NCBI GenBank assembly: GCA_965153455.1
Contig: OZ234497.1
Coordinates: 5,456,001-5,520,000, forward strand
Direction of reading: 5' to 3'
From: Sphagnum compactum
Taxonomy: Eukaryota > Bryophyta > Sphagnopsida > Sphagnales
Length of the DNA: 64,000 bases
Below the pieces are notes generated by a model. That model was not told the DNA's origin. It made no database searches and worked only from the letters and a program-made list of their open reading frames with translations. Both the position numbers and the translations under genes were made by a program. Below, piece by piece: positions 1 through 11,054 of the stretch. Position 1 is the stretch's first letter; each line of letters starts with the position of its first letter.

Positions 1-2489
1 CATTTTCATATTCATACCTAATGTCAAAACTTGATTTTAAAATTCCTAATCTAAAATCAATTTGTTGCTATTCTCTTGACCACATAAGATTCATTTCAAT
101 TTTTGTGTACCCCTTAGGGCATCTCATTCCTTCAATGTGTTCTTCACATGCATAATAGTCCCAAATAATGGTCAAAGTAAACCAAGGCTTGCAAATTTAC
201 ATCAACTAAAATTCAAATTTATGCCTAAGATGAGTTCCACAACATCCCTTAATGGTCATCCCATGTTCATCATGCAAAACCATATAAAACTTAGGCAATT
301 GGTATGAAGGCAAAAATGCATGTTTGTGATACTTGTCGCTAGTGCTCCATTCATTCCTAAACATTGGGTATGGCCCATATTAAACTATACTACATTTGTC
401 CTACTCATTTAAAGAGCCTTGTACTTCTTTAATGTTTACAATGGAACCAAGTCTTCCAAAACTTATGATAAAGTAGTGATTCCATTTTCATGTGATGGTG
501 ACAAAAAATTCTTGGGAAGGTCATGGAATTGAAGTTTCTTGTAATGTTGTGTAGGAAAATCTACACACATGACTTACCCACATTTATACTTTAGGTAAAT
601 GGTCAAGCAAAAAAAAAAAAAAAACCCTAGATTTGATCAATTTGTATACCCAAACTTATGTTTGGCTTCCGATAGATATATATATTGTTAAGCCCACCCA
701 CTTGCCAATGCAAAATGTATAGTTATGGTAAATATTTTTGTTTAATGTAAAACAAATAAAATATTCAAAAGATCTTGAAGTCCAAACTTGTTGCAAAATT
801 GTTATTTATAGTTATGGTATATGTTCATTTTTTAGGGAGATTAATGAAAAATTCAAAAGTTAACACATGTTGAGCTCCAAGTTGTTGCAAAGTTGTTATC
901 TAGTGTTATGGTAAATAGCCTACTCATGTTTTGAGGCAGAATAATGAAAAATTCAATAGTTAATACATCTTGACCTCCAAATTGTTATACAATTGTTGAA
1001 TATAATTTTTACTATTGTTTGATTTGTGAGACCATCGAATTGAAGTTGTGGAAATTGTATATCATGTTGTGATCTTTGGGAACATTCTACCAAGATTCAA
1101 AACAATTGGAGGTCCAATTTTGGGAATTTATGTTAAGTTTAACATTAATGGCACGTGCATTTTGATTTGTAGCATAAGATGTGACTAAGTTTTTGTGAAG
1201 TTTAAAATTTGCAAGCTTAAATTTGAAAATGTTTGGTATGATTCCAATTTTTAAATATTTCGGTGATTAGATTAATAAGGTAACATGTATATACAAGAAG
1301 ATATATGCTTGTGGGAACTTAGATTTGGACTTGTTCATTAGATTTTTCATTGTATGTACTAAGATTTCGCCTGTATGAAAATTCTAAAAATATGACTTAT
1401 CTTCACCTTATGAGTAATAATTATTGAAATTGTTCTAATACCCAACTAACCTAAAGGTTATACAAGAAATGTTTCATGTACTTTAGTTTTTCAAGTTGGT
1501 ATGATCTATTTTTGATGTTTCCTTTTTAACCTTTCTTTTTATCAAAATGAAAAATGAAAAGGCATTTGTATTTTTCATTGGGATTTTGGCACAATGACAA
1601 AGCCAACTTTAACATACATGAACCCTCTAGTTTTACATGTGTGCTTATGAGTAAGTGTTTAAAGCATGCGTGTGGTTTTCAAATTATATTGTGATATGCA
1701 TTTCCATGTCATTTGTTGAACATCAAGAGCTTTTAATGCACTTGATATAAAATTTAGTTACATTTTAACATACCTATGCATTGTTTCACCATGTTTTAAA
1801 GTTGCAATATGGGTTTAAACCAATGTTGAGCATGTATATGGTTTTAAACATACCCTCTATGTAATTAAATGCAAATAACAAACTTATATACATTCCATAT
1901 AAGTGTAAGTGTAAAACCATGTAATTTCATTATTTACATGACTTACCCACTATGTAAATATGTGTAATTTAAAACAAAAGACAAAATTGCACAAAAAATG
2001 TCAACATGGGGTCAATTAATAAACCATTACCAAAATTTCATACTTTTTTTTGTTAATGGGCTCATCAAAGTGGTCCATTATCAAAACATCTTTGGGATGC
2101 ACCACAACTGAGCAAATTAATTAAAATATGAATCACATCACAATAGGTACCCAAGTTCTTGTAATTAAATCCTAGACCAAAAATGGTGATGAACAAGGCT
2201 AGAAATGGAAATTCTATTCAAGCATTGAATGGGGACAACATGCACCCACTATGCAATCAAGAATGTGCAACAAATATATTCCCTAATAGTACCACAAATT
2301 GTCTTATATCCTTAGCCCAAAAATGTGGGCTTGTACTTATTATAGATAGATTGGTGGGCTCAAGGGAAGCACTTCCAAACTCCCTTATTGGTATTTAGGA
2401 GCATAGCATTTGAACTTTTATCCAAAGGGTCAATTAAAGTGGCCCGTTGTAAGGATTTTTTTTTTTGAATTGTGGGATGTAATCTATGG
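1..2489. other. AT-rich intergenic DNA, no gene seen
   Basis: No reading frame here looks like a known protein and the few open frames are under 75 codons with AT-driven composition. A 71-codon frame at 2183-2398 has no recognisable motif. There is an A run near 609-624. I see no RNA gene or clear transposon end. Confidence 0.6.
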
Positions 2490-2991
2490 ACTACCAAAAA
2501 GGCCATACTTTCATTATACCCCTCACCTTAAATTAACATGGCGTAGATTTCATTAACATGGGGTAGATTTGTTTTCTCAAAGCCCCTAGCATGCAATTTT
2601 TTTATTCCTTAGCATGAAATTTTTGATTTCAAGCATACAATTGGAACCTACGCAAATTGGGCATGTTGATTATAATTCAAATTATAAGAGTATCCGAATG
2701 CTTTCACACCCAATTTCAAGTGGATTGAAATTGAGTGCAAACGCATGTGAATATTCATATATAATTTGAATTGTAATAAACATGCCTAACTTGCATGGGT
2801 CCAAACCCTATGCTTGGAATTAAAAACCCCAAGCAGCTAGTAAATTGAAAACCCCTTGCTATAAGGGCTTTGAAATCATAGGCTCTAAGACAAAACACAA
2901 AATCTACCCCATGTTCATGAAATCTACCCCAAACTAATGAAATATTCCATGAAACAAGGCATATATTGATAGGAGTATGACCTTTTTAGTA
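2490..2991. repeat. Fold-back (MITE-like) element, about 500 bp
   Basis: The two halves are imperfect reverse complements around a centre near 2740. The outer end at 2491-2520 (CTACCAAAAAGGCCATACT) pairs with 2970-2990. The block with GGGGTAGATTTGTTTT and CAAAGCCC at 2560-2585 pairs with GGGCTTTGAAAT and AAAATCTACCCC at 2865-2910. The block GGGCATGTTGATTATAATTC near 2658 pairs with the stretch ending in CATGCCTAAC near 2792. There is no coding capacity. This is the structure of a long-hairpin non-autonomous DNA element. I could not define a target-site duplication. Confidence 0.75.
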
Positions 2992-3529
2992 TTCTGTAAC
3001 AATTAATTAATATGGATTATAAATAATTATTGTCACTAATCATATACCATAGTACATGGGTGGCTCTAACATAAATTAAATCATCTTTTATTTAGATAAT
3101 TTTTAAAAAATTGTTAGCCTTCTATTTGAAGATTCCAAAAATTCAGATTCAAATGCAACTAATAACAAACACTACCCAAGTAAAGACAAATGCACTAGTG
3201 ATGTACCAACTAATCACAAAGATAATAGGACCATTATTTATGCCATTCCATACCATTTTCATGATTATAATCATGGATGGATGATCATAATCTTGAAAGG
3301 TTGTGCAATCATGATCATTGATTTTTGTAATATTAAATTGAATAATAGTCATGTAAGATGCATCCAATGATTAAAATTGAATTTTAAGAATATAAATTAC
3401 TATTTTAAAATTAACTTCTTGTTGCCATGTGACAATTCACTTTAAGTTCAAAATATTATTATCCATTTATGAGTTGTCGTGTGGCAATCTATTCCAAATT
3501 AACAAACCTAAGGTTGGAAACTTATTTCA
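2992..3529. other. Intergenic, nothing recognised
   Basis: AT-rich DNA. One 72-codon minus-strand frame (3149-3367) is low-complexity hydrophobic sequence without family features. I would not annotate it. Confidence 0.5.
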
Positions 3530-4335
3530 AAAGCCTTACCTAATACGTTTAGTCCAAGTAACTTAATCTAGGCTAAGTTTAGGTCTAAACTAAAAATGAA
3601 GCTACAATAGACTAGGTAAGCTATTTAATCAAGGAGCCTAGGTATTCTGAAGTTGCGAATGTGAGAACCTGAACCCATCACCTTCATTTGAAGGTTTAAA
3701 TACATAACCATTGCATCACAACTTTTTATTTGTAACATAATTAATCATCACAAAAGTATAAACAATTTAATATTTTAGCCTAGTTTAACATAGATTGCCC
3801 TAAAATAACCTAGTTAGAACTAGGTTAATTGAAGCTTCCTTAGGTTATTGTAAGTTAACCTAATATAACTGAAGGCTATTTAAACTAAACTAGGTTAAAC
3901 TCAAAAAGGTATTTAAACTCAATTAAATTAAACCTCAAGGTTAAACTTAGGTTAAATCTAGATTTTAAACCTAAATTATTTACATCTAGAAGCTAAACAT
4001 AAGCAAAACTTAAAGGTTAAACCTAGCCTAAACCTAAATTTTAAACCTAGGTTAAATCTAAAGGCTAAACTTACTTCAAACCAAAAAGCTAAGCTTAAAG
4101 GCAAAATTTAGCTTAAACCTATAAGCTAAACCTAGGTTAAAGTTGAAGGTTAAATCTAACCGAAACTTAGGTTACGTGTAAAAACTAACATAAGCTAAAC
4201 TTAAAAGTTGAACTTAGAGGTTAAACCTAGGTTAAATTTAAACTAAACCTAAAGGTTAAACATAAAATTAAACATAGGCTAAAACCTAAGATAAAGCCTA
4301 GGTTAACCAAAGCCAAACATAGGCAAAACCTAATT
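3530..4335. repeat. Degenerate short tandem repeat, consensus near AAACCTAGGTTAAAC
   Basis: About 800 bp are dominated by variants of AAACCTAGGTTAAAC and AAACCTAAAGGTTAAAC, with the palindromic core CCTAGG recurring. Spacing is irregular, so this is an old diverged minisatellite rather than a clean array. A related AGGTTATT-type tract lies at 50,951-51,900. Confidence 0.7.
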
Positions 4336-5267
4336 TGTGAATATATTTTAATATTGGTTCCAAGAAGAAAAAGGTTCATTAATGGCATGATGTTGGATTA
4401 AGTTTATTTTTGTGCTTCATGTGCAAAATCACAATATTTAAAATCATTCACAATTAGTTGATGTGAAGAATTAATTTCAACACAGTTTATTACTTCATGG
4501 TTTTGAAATCAAAAAATGTGCCTTAATCATATAGTTGTGAGCTTCATGACACGACTTAATCATAGTTGCAAAAAATGTTCAAGTTGTGGATGTTGCATTT
4601 TGCATAGTGAATGTAATTGAATTTTTTTAACACTTCCCCTATGTAAGCATAAATTGTAGGAAAAATGATTTACCTGACACATAAGGTAAGTGTAACTACG
4701 AGAATATATATTTACATCATAAATAAGTTTTTTCACTTACCATATATATATGTCAATTACTAGCACAACAATGGCTAAAACACATTCAAAGGAACTAAAA
4801 AGGGCATTGGATGTTATAAATAATCATTGGAATTTAAAGTTTTTTTTTACCATTTGAAACCATGATAATGATGGCATGTTGTCTATTTTTGACACATATG
4901 AATGTTAAAAAACTCAAATTAAAAATCCACTTGATCTAGTTAAACACTTTTGAAAATGAATATCTATTGTGTAAAAAAAGGACAACTTTGCAAACTAGTT
5001 TCAAAAGGACACATATGTTGGTTTACCACACCCATTTTTGGAAGTGTAGCTATTGCAAACCCTTATTTAGCCTAGTGTTTATAATTGGAGATCTTTCGAT
5101 GCTTAATGCACCATCATTGTGGTAGTTAGACATCCATGTGGTTGTTAGCACATTTACCATACTAGCTTGACACATGTTAATTAATCTAACATCTTACCTT
5201 CTGTTGAACCAACTTATATAACACAATGCACTTGCCTTGTTTTCTATTCAATCCTAATCAATCTACA
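4336..5267. other. Intergenic, possibly including a degraded LTR at its end
   Basis: The 3' edge (ending TCTACA at 5267) directly precedes a Copia primer site, so the last 150-260 bp are probably an LTR. They contain a TATA-like TTATATAAC near 5213. I could not find the matching 3' LTR or a definite LTR start. The rest shows nothing. Confidence 0.35.
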
Positions 5268-6560
5268 TGGTATCAGAGTGAAGGCCCATGGGGTCAAAAG
5301 GGTAGCATTTGAAGGGTTCGTGATTTTAGGATTTTGTATGGTCAAGGCCCGCATGAATCTTTTTAAAGGATATTGTATGGTCAAGGCCCGCATGAATCTT
5401 TTTAAGGATATTGTATGGTCAAGGTCCTTAGTTCAAGTGTTTAATTTGGTGCAAGTGCTAAGTGGTGTATGGTCATCATTAGTTACCTAGATTTATTGTT
5501 TTGTTTCTTACACCTAATTAATCCAACGAGATTTCTTTTCCCTAGACACTTGAAGTAGTGCACTATTTAAAAAAGACAAGATTGATCAATGGTTTGTCAA
5601 CATGTTTGGGATGGAGCTCTCACTTTCTAAAAATAAAAAATTGGAGGGATCTTCAAACTATTCTATGTAGATATTTAGAATATAAAACATTATTGAGAGA
5701 AAAGATTTGTGGGAGATAGTTGAGCCATTGGGAAACATTCTAGTAGAACTGAATGAGTCAAGATCCATTAAGGGAATTACTCATTAGCATGTTTGTATCT
5801 CTAGTTGACCCATTAGTGTCATGTCCCAACTTGCTCACACCTTTAGTCCTTATCATCCTATCCGCACCACTCAGCTTGCCATCTCTCAACCTACCAACAA
5901 TGAACTTCAAAGGAAACAAAAGAGAAAAGCCTTCTCTATCATAAAGTTAGTGAAAGATCAAGTTATTCCACATATCCTTCATGCAAAGGGACCCAAAGAA
6001 TGTTGGGACATTTTCAAAAGGTTATATGAAACAAAGAATGTAGTGAAAATCTTATCAATAAAAAATGAATTCTCAAACTTGTGAATGGATGAAGGAATGT
6101 CTATAACAGACTTCATGAGAAAAGTAACTGACTTACCAAACCAACTTGCGAAGTTTGATGAAACTCCTTCATTAAGTTTTGTTGTTGAACAAATCTTCAA
6201 TTCTTTGCCTTAGAGCTATGATAGTTTTGTGAAGGTGGTTTATAGTGAGAAATAACTCCCAATTCTAAAAGAACTAGTCAGACATCTTCCAGTAAAGGAG
6301 AACAAGAGCTTGTATCACAAATCTAGAAAAACCAGATGATGAAGAGGCGTTAATAATGCGGTTTTGACAACTTTTAAAGGATAAACAAATGAAAAACAAT
6401 GGAGGAAGATTTGGCTAGATAAGGTATAAGCCTATCACCTAGGGGAGGACTAGCGCACAACTAATACAAACTTAGCAACTGCAACCAGTGTGGTAAAGAA
6501 GGACATTGGGTTTAAGACTATGTAAGATATTCCAATGACTAGAGAGAAAAAAAGCAAATG
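5268..6560 (+). mobile_element. Decayed Ty1/Copia element: primer site and gag remnant
   Basis: TGGTATCAGAGTG at 5268-5280 is the initiator-Met tRNA primer-binding site of Copia elements. Downstream, frames interrupted by stops read as a Copia gag: a segment like RKDLWEIVEP near 5700, then the gag core LVKDQVIPHILHAKGPKECW (about 5946-6006), SITDFMRKVTDLPNQLAKFD (about 6100-6160), and a zinc knuckle CNQCGKEGHWV near 6480 whose last cysteine is replaced after a stop. I see no protease, integrase or RT after it. It is a truncated, dead copy, much older than the element at 32,870. Confidence 0.7.
5334..5424. repeat. Direct repeat of about 39 bp, two full copies and a partial third
   Basis: The unit TTGTATGGTCAAGGCCCGCA plus following bases starts at 5334, recurs at about 5373 and is partly repeated at about 5411. 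It lies between the primer site and gag of the decayed Copia element, in its untranslated leader. Confidence 0.8.
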
Positions 6561-7762
6561 GGTGCAAATTCTTTAAGGTGTACCAAAATCTTGTCACAAC
6601 GTCACCCTTTTTGTCTTTTCCACCTAGTCCTTTTTTACCATGTAAAAACACATTTATAAATGATTATGATGGAATTTAGAATTGTAATGGTCTAAAATAT
6701 AGTCCTTTTGAAAAATTTGACAACTTTTGATTCATTATTTTTTATGAGGATCAAAATATGGGGCCCTTCTTTGTTTCCTTTCCAATGTCCAACAATGAAT
6801 AATATTTTAAATGCTATAACTATCAACTAACAAGAAAATAAAAAGAAATGTAAGGAATAATGAACCTAGACCTAGTTAAGGCCCATTATACTTGACAAAT
6901 TCGGCTTTGTGATCATATGATTAAATCCTTAATTAGGACAATACAACAATGGTATGGAAGACTTTTGCTTGTATGAGCATAAATCCCTTTTGAAACTAAT
7001 ACCTCTTGGAAATCAAATTGGTAGCTTATGTCCAAAAGGGGGCAACTTGACAATGTGTAACAACTCTCAAAATGGATGGGAGAAGACCCTTAGATGTGGC
7101 GTGTGAATGAAAAATTATGGACTTTGGAAATATGTTTCCATCAATGTGGTATGAAAAATCTTAAAGCTTTAGCCAAGCCTCAAATGAAAAAAAAAATCGT
7201 AAGTTGAAGGCAATTACTCGAGAATTCATAAAGGGAACCTCTTGAGGTGTTGTACAACTTCACAACAAATAGTAAGTTCATTTTACATAATTGGGTGAAA
7301 TATACACACAACAAAATTTTCACAATATTAACAATTATGAGTCAACTTAATAAGATTTTTTCACAAGTAAATGTATGCATTAGAGTAGTCATTTTCTTCA
7401 ATGAAAAACATGTTGATTCAACTCGTAAACTAGACCTTTGAGTTGTCACTTGATGAGCATGGAACATCATTTACAATGTCATCTACTTAATGCGGTAGAT
7501 ACTATGGTGCATAAACAAGCTTGTAAGCTTGCATAACAAATATGTTTATCACAAAATCTTTTGAGAAAATTGCTACACATAATAGTCTATGAAATTGAAG
7601 GAGATAGCATTTCTCTTTTTTGTAAGAACCTAACATACTTAAGTTCATACTACATAATCTTGGCTCCTAATCTAAATGCAAACAACTACCTAACATGATT
7701 AGGATATCTTAATTATAAGCGCCCACATGGTTGGATCAACCAATGAACTATAGTTCCACTCA
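6561..7762. other. Intergenic, nothing recognised
   Basis: This could be further eroded retroelement interior (it follows the gag remnant) but I see no pol motif in any frame. The 64-codon frame at 7247-7441 is AT-driven. Confidence 0.4.
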
Positions 7763-8066
7763 ATCACATAATATTATTAATTAAAATTTTCTTTTAGTGC
7801 ATTTTTTTCCCAAATTGTTAACAATAATATCTCTCTAATCATATTTTTCAATGGTCTCAAGTTGTCATCAACTAGTTGGTGGTAAACCCACCTTCCTACA
7901 AGCTTTGTTCTTCAACATGGCTTTGATTTCTCAGCAATGATTTTTTATTTTTTTATTTTTTTTCAACTTGAGACCTTTAGAAAATATGTTTAGAGAAGTA
8001 TTATTGTTAACAATTTGGAAAATAAATGCACTAAAAGAAAATTTTAATTAGTAATATTATGTAATT
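7763..8066. repeat. Inverted repeat with about 100-bp arms (MITE-like)
   Basis: The left arm 7763-7864 and right arm 7964-8066 are near-perfect reverse complements. AATTAAAATTTTCTTTTAGT (from 7779) pairs with ACTAAAAGAAAATTTTAATT (ending 8050), and AATTGTTAACAATAAT occurs in both senses. The spacer (7865-7963) carries a small inner hairpin, GGTGGTAAACCCACC. It has no coding potential. It looks like a non-autonomous element whose transcript would fold into a long hairpin. Confidence 0.8.
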
Positions 8067-8613
8067 TCAATTTTGTCTTTGTGATGATTATCTTTAGTAA
8101 TTCATTAAAACAATTTATATATTTTTTCAACTTGTGCAAAAAGTTGCATTTGTTTTGTGACATCACACACTCTAAATCAATACACTCATATTCATACTTT
8201 GTATTTCTCTGGTATCATTTTTTTTAATATCTTGATATTCAGACCATAATATATATATAATTCTTGAACTATGTATGTATTGATACCATTTGGTGTGCAT
8301 TTTCAATTTTCTATGCTAATACGAGTATTGGCATGGTATGTAAAATTTTTAAACTTCTAATACATGGACCGGTCTATACATTGGTTTTGACCTTAAACCC
8401 ATGTCTTGGATTCCAATTTTAGAACCTCTTCAACTTCCCTTTATGAACATGGGTATAATAAGTTCCCATCTTTCCCCTATGCATTCTCTCAAAAAGTTTC
8501 AAAGGGTTTCTTGGGAGTTTTATCTCAACTTTCAAAATTCACAACTAGCCTAGCATGTAGGCTTTAGAAATAGCTTTAAGACTCTCATCCATGACCAAGT
8601 ACTACTACATCAT
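8067..8613. other. Intergenic, nothing recognised
   Basis: AT-rich sequence without a convincing frame, RNA gene or repeat. Confidence 0.5.
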
Positions 8614-8848
8614 GTGGTCATCAAACCCATTCACAAAAATGCAAACTTGATTTAGTTCTACCAAAGTACATGTGATCATCTATCCCATTCACGAAAATGC
8701 AAAACTTGATTTAGTTCTACCAAAGTACATGTGATCATCTATCCCATTCACAAAAATGCAAAACTTGATTTAGTTCTACCAAAGTACATGTGATCATCAA
8801 ACCCATTCACGAAAATGCAAAACTTGATTAAGTTCTACCAATGACGAG
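8614..8848. repeat. Tandem array, 59-bp unit, four copies
   Basis: Units begin at 8614, 8672, 8731 and 8790 with GTGATCATC or GTGGTCATC, followed by CCCATTCACRAAAATGCAAA. Copies differ at only a few positions, except that the fourth decays at its end. There is no open frame through the array. Confidence 0.9.
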
Positions 8849-8875
8849 GGAAAAAAAACTATATGCTCATCAAAA

Positions 8876-8920
8876 TTGTGGCAATTTCCCCTTTTGTTGG
8901 TTGTGGAAATTTGCCACAAA
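8876..8920. repeat. Short hairpin
   Basis: TTGTGGCAATTTCC is followed after about 16 nt by GGAAATTTGCCACAA, giving a roughly 14-bp stem. No terminator or RNA gene context is apparent. Confidence 0.6.
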
Positions 8921-10160
8921 GAATCACCGATACTCAAGTCTCAATCATTGTTGTCATACGGTGTTTGCCATAATGGTATTAACTACTCTTTCGTTCTAGT
9001 GGAGTAATCTTCTAGTGGGTATTTTATTCCACAGTTCAATACTTTCCCAAATTCTCATCAACTTTCCATCAGAAGTTGCCAAACACATGCTTCATGGGTT
9101 GGCTTCGATTTTGTGCCCACTAGACATTTTAGTCTTTGTCACACAAGAACATCAAAGTACCAACCTTGAGTTTGTTTGGCCTTCCGATGATCCTTCACTG
9201 TATAGCTCTTCAAGCATTTCTAGAAGCAAAACAAAAGGGACATCTTCAGGCATCAGGTTGCTCTTACCTCATTCCAAACCAACTAAATACAGTTCTAGAC
9301 CTGCTCTAATAACACACCACTTTGTCATGAAAAGTGAATTGGGTTCATCACCATTTGTTGTTGTTGTTGTTGTTGTTTTGTTTTGTTATTTTTGTTTCGA
9401 GTGTCAGTTCCTGTTTCTGCAAGAAGCTGTAACAAACTAACAACCCGTATGTCTCTTTCTGTAAAGATAAGTCTGACAAGCAAGCGACATTGTCATTGTG
9501 CAACTAAAAGGTGCCCACTACTGTAAAGGGCCAATTGTGGTGGTTGTGTGAGTAAGTGATCATTTAGCAGCTTACAAAAGTGGCAAAACTCTAAAAGCTG
9601 AACTAAAACTATCTGGCCTCTACCTCCTTTGTAAGTGTCAGATATGTAAATCTGACACTTCTACTCCAAGTTGTTTGGCCAACAATGCTTCACAAAACAA
9701 AACCCCGACATCTTATGTACTTTGCAGCCCACTCACGCTTGATATGAAAAGCTCACTCACACATAAAACCCATTACGTAATATACAAAAAGAGATTTATA
9801 TGTCACAAACAGAATACACAAGCAGAAATAAACACTTGCGCATTTTCTCCACTTACAGAGTATTTGAAGTCTACAACAAAAAAAAATCACACACACAGAT
9901 TCACCAACCCGACCACAAACACAGAGACACTAAACTAGCTACAGATCTCCTCTCCCAAAGTTCTGCTTGTCCACAACTACAAAATATTCTCCCTTGGGGT
10001 TCATTGTTCATTCCTGGCTTCATTGTATGGCCCCCTGCTTTCCCCAGGTGCTTCCTTTTTATGACCACTTCTAGAATTGGGCATGATATTTCCTCTTAAC
10101 ACACTAGTTATATAACTTTTATGCAAGCACCACCTCCAAGCTAAAATGCTCATGTTTTTG
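8921..10160. other. Intergenic, probably old LTR-type sequence, with (TTG)n and a perfect hairpin
   Basis: No supported gene. A 141-codon plus-strand frame at 9015-9440 opens with GTG and includes a run of valines from a (TTG)n microsatellite (about 9356-9377), so I do not call it. A perfect 11-bp hairpin (AAGTGTCAGAT and its complement, 6-nt loop) lies at 9633-9660. On the minus strand this stretch follows a probable gypsy pol end and may be its LTR, but I cannot show two LTRs. Confidence 0.4.
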
Positions 10161-10179
10161 TTCCTTCATTTACAATAGC

Positions 10180-10470
10180 AGTCCTCGCACACTTCCCTCC
10201 TAGAAGAGGTCATAGCCCTTAACATCAAGAGTTGAAAAAGTGTGTCAAAAACTCTACTTTTTTCTAGTGGTGTCATCTGCGGTATAATGTTTCCACTTAA
10301 CCAAAAACTCATTCCAAGTTTTATTCCAAAAGTCGTCAACCGTCATTTTCAGAATTTCTTCATGTCCCATTCATCCAATGCATGTGGTACCTCAGCCAAC
10401 ATGTGGTTAGGGCCTAACTCATATTCTCATAACAACCATCCATACAAAGCATGGAATGGGTAGCGAAGTC
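10180..10470 (-). pseudogene. Probable Ty3/gypsy chromodomain remnant
   Basis: The minus strand around 10,265-10,355 reads EEILKMTVDDF followed by EFLVKWKHYTADDTTR. This resembles the chromodomain at the C-terminus of chromovirus integrases (E-[FY]-L-V-K-W-K-x-[YL]-x-x-[ED]-[DE]-[AT]-[TS]). Stops lie close on both sides. The purine-rich AGGAGGGAAGTGTGCGAGG near 10,185-10,205 on the same strand could be the polypurine tract before an LTR. What is seen is short. The family call is inference. Confidence 0.4.
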
Positions 10471-11054
10471 ACCTTCAATCCATATTAACAAATACCTACA
10501 AATTGTCTTTCACCAATACTTTGAAATTGTGTATGTTTCCAATGAAATCTCCTTGCAAAAAGTGTGAACATGGGGCGCAAAGCAAGAGTGCCACCAAAGA
10601 AGGAAATGCTGTTTTTTTCTGGGAAATGTTGGTCATGCATAGTAGTATTGAACAATTTTAACAGATCTCACGTTGCTCAGGAAGATAGTATGAACAGTAA
10701 TAGCTGCTGGGTCTGCAACACTTTGTTCATAGTATCTCTCTGGAGACTGCAACAACAGGAAGTCAGACTCAAGAAACAGGTGGACTTTTGCAAGGGAGCT
10801 AGAGAAGCCACTAACTGTTCTTTTCAGTGCTTGTATGAGTGAACCACTGTCTTTCTTTATCTCCAGCTCCCCTAATCCTCCTTTGTCCAGCAACCTCCTC
10901 AAGTGATAAGTGACAATAATGAAGACACTCTTAGCATGATTGTCAGAGAAAAATTTAACTTACTAAGTAGCAGGAGATCGAGGCAGAGGCTGAATGCTGT
11001 CCTCTTGATGTTTCTTCCTGTTGAGCGATGTTCAAGAATTTGCTGTGTATGATT

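Noticed and set aside
9015-9440. 141-codon plus-strand frame
   Set aside because: It starts with GTG, includes a poly-Val run from a (TTG)n microsatellite and has no recognisable domain.
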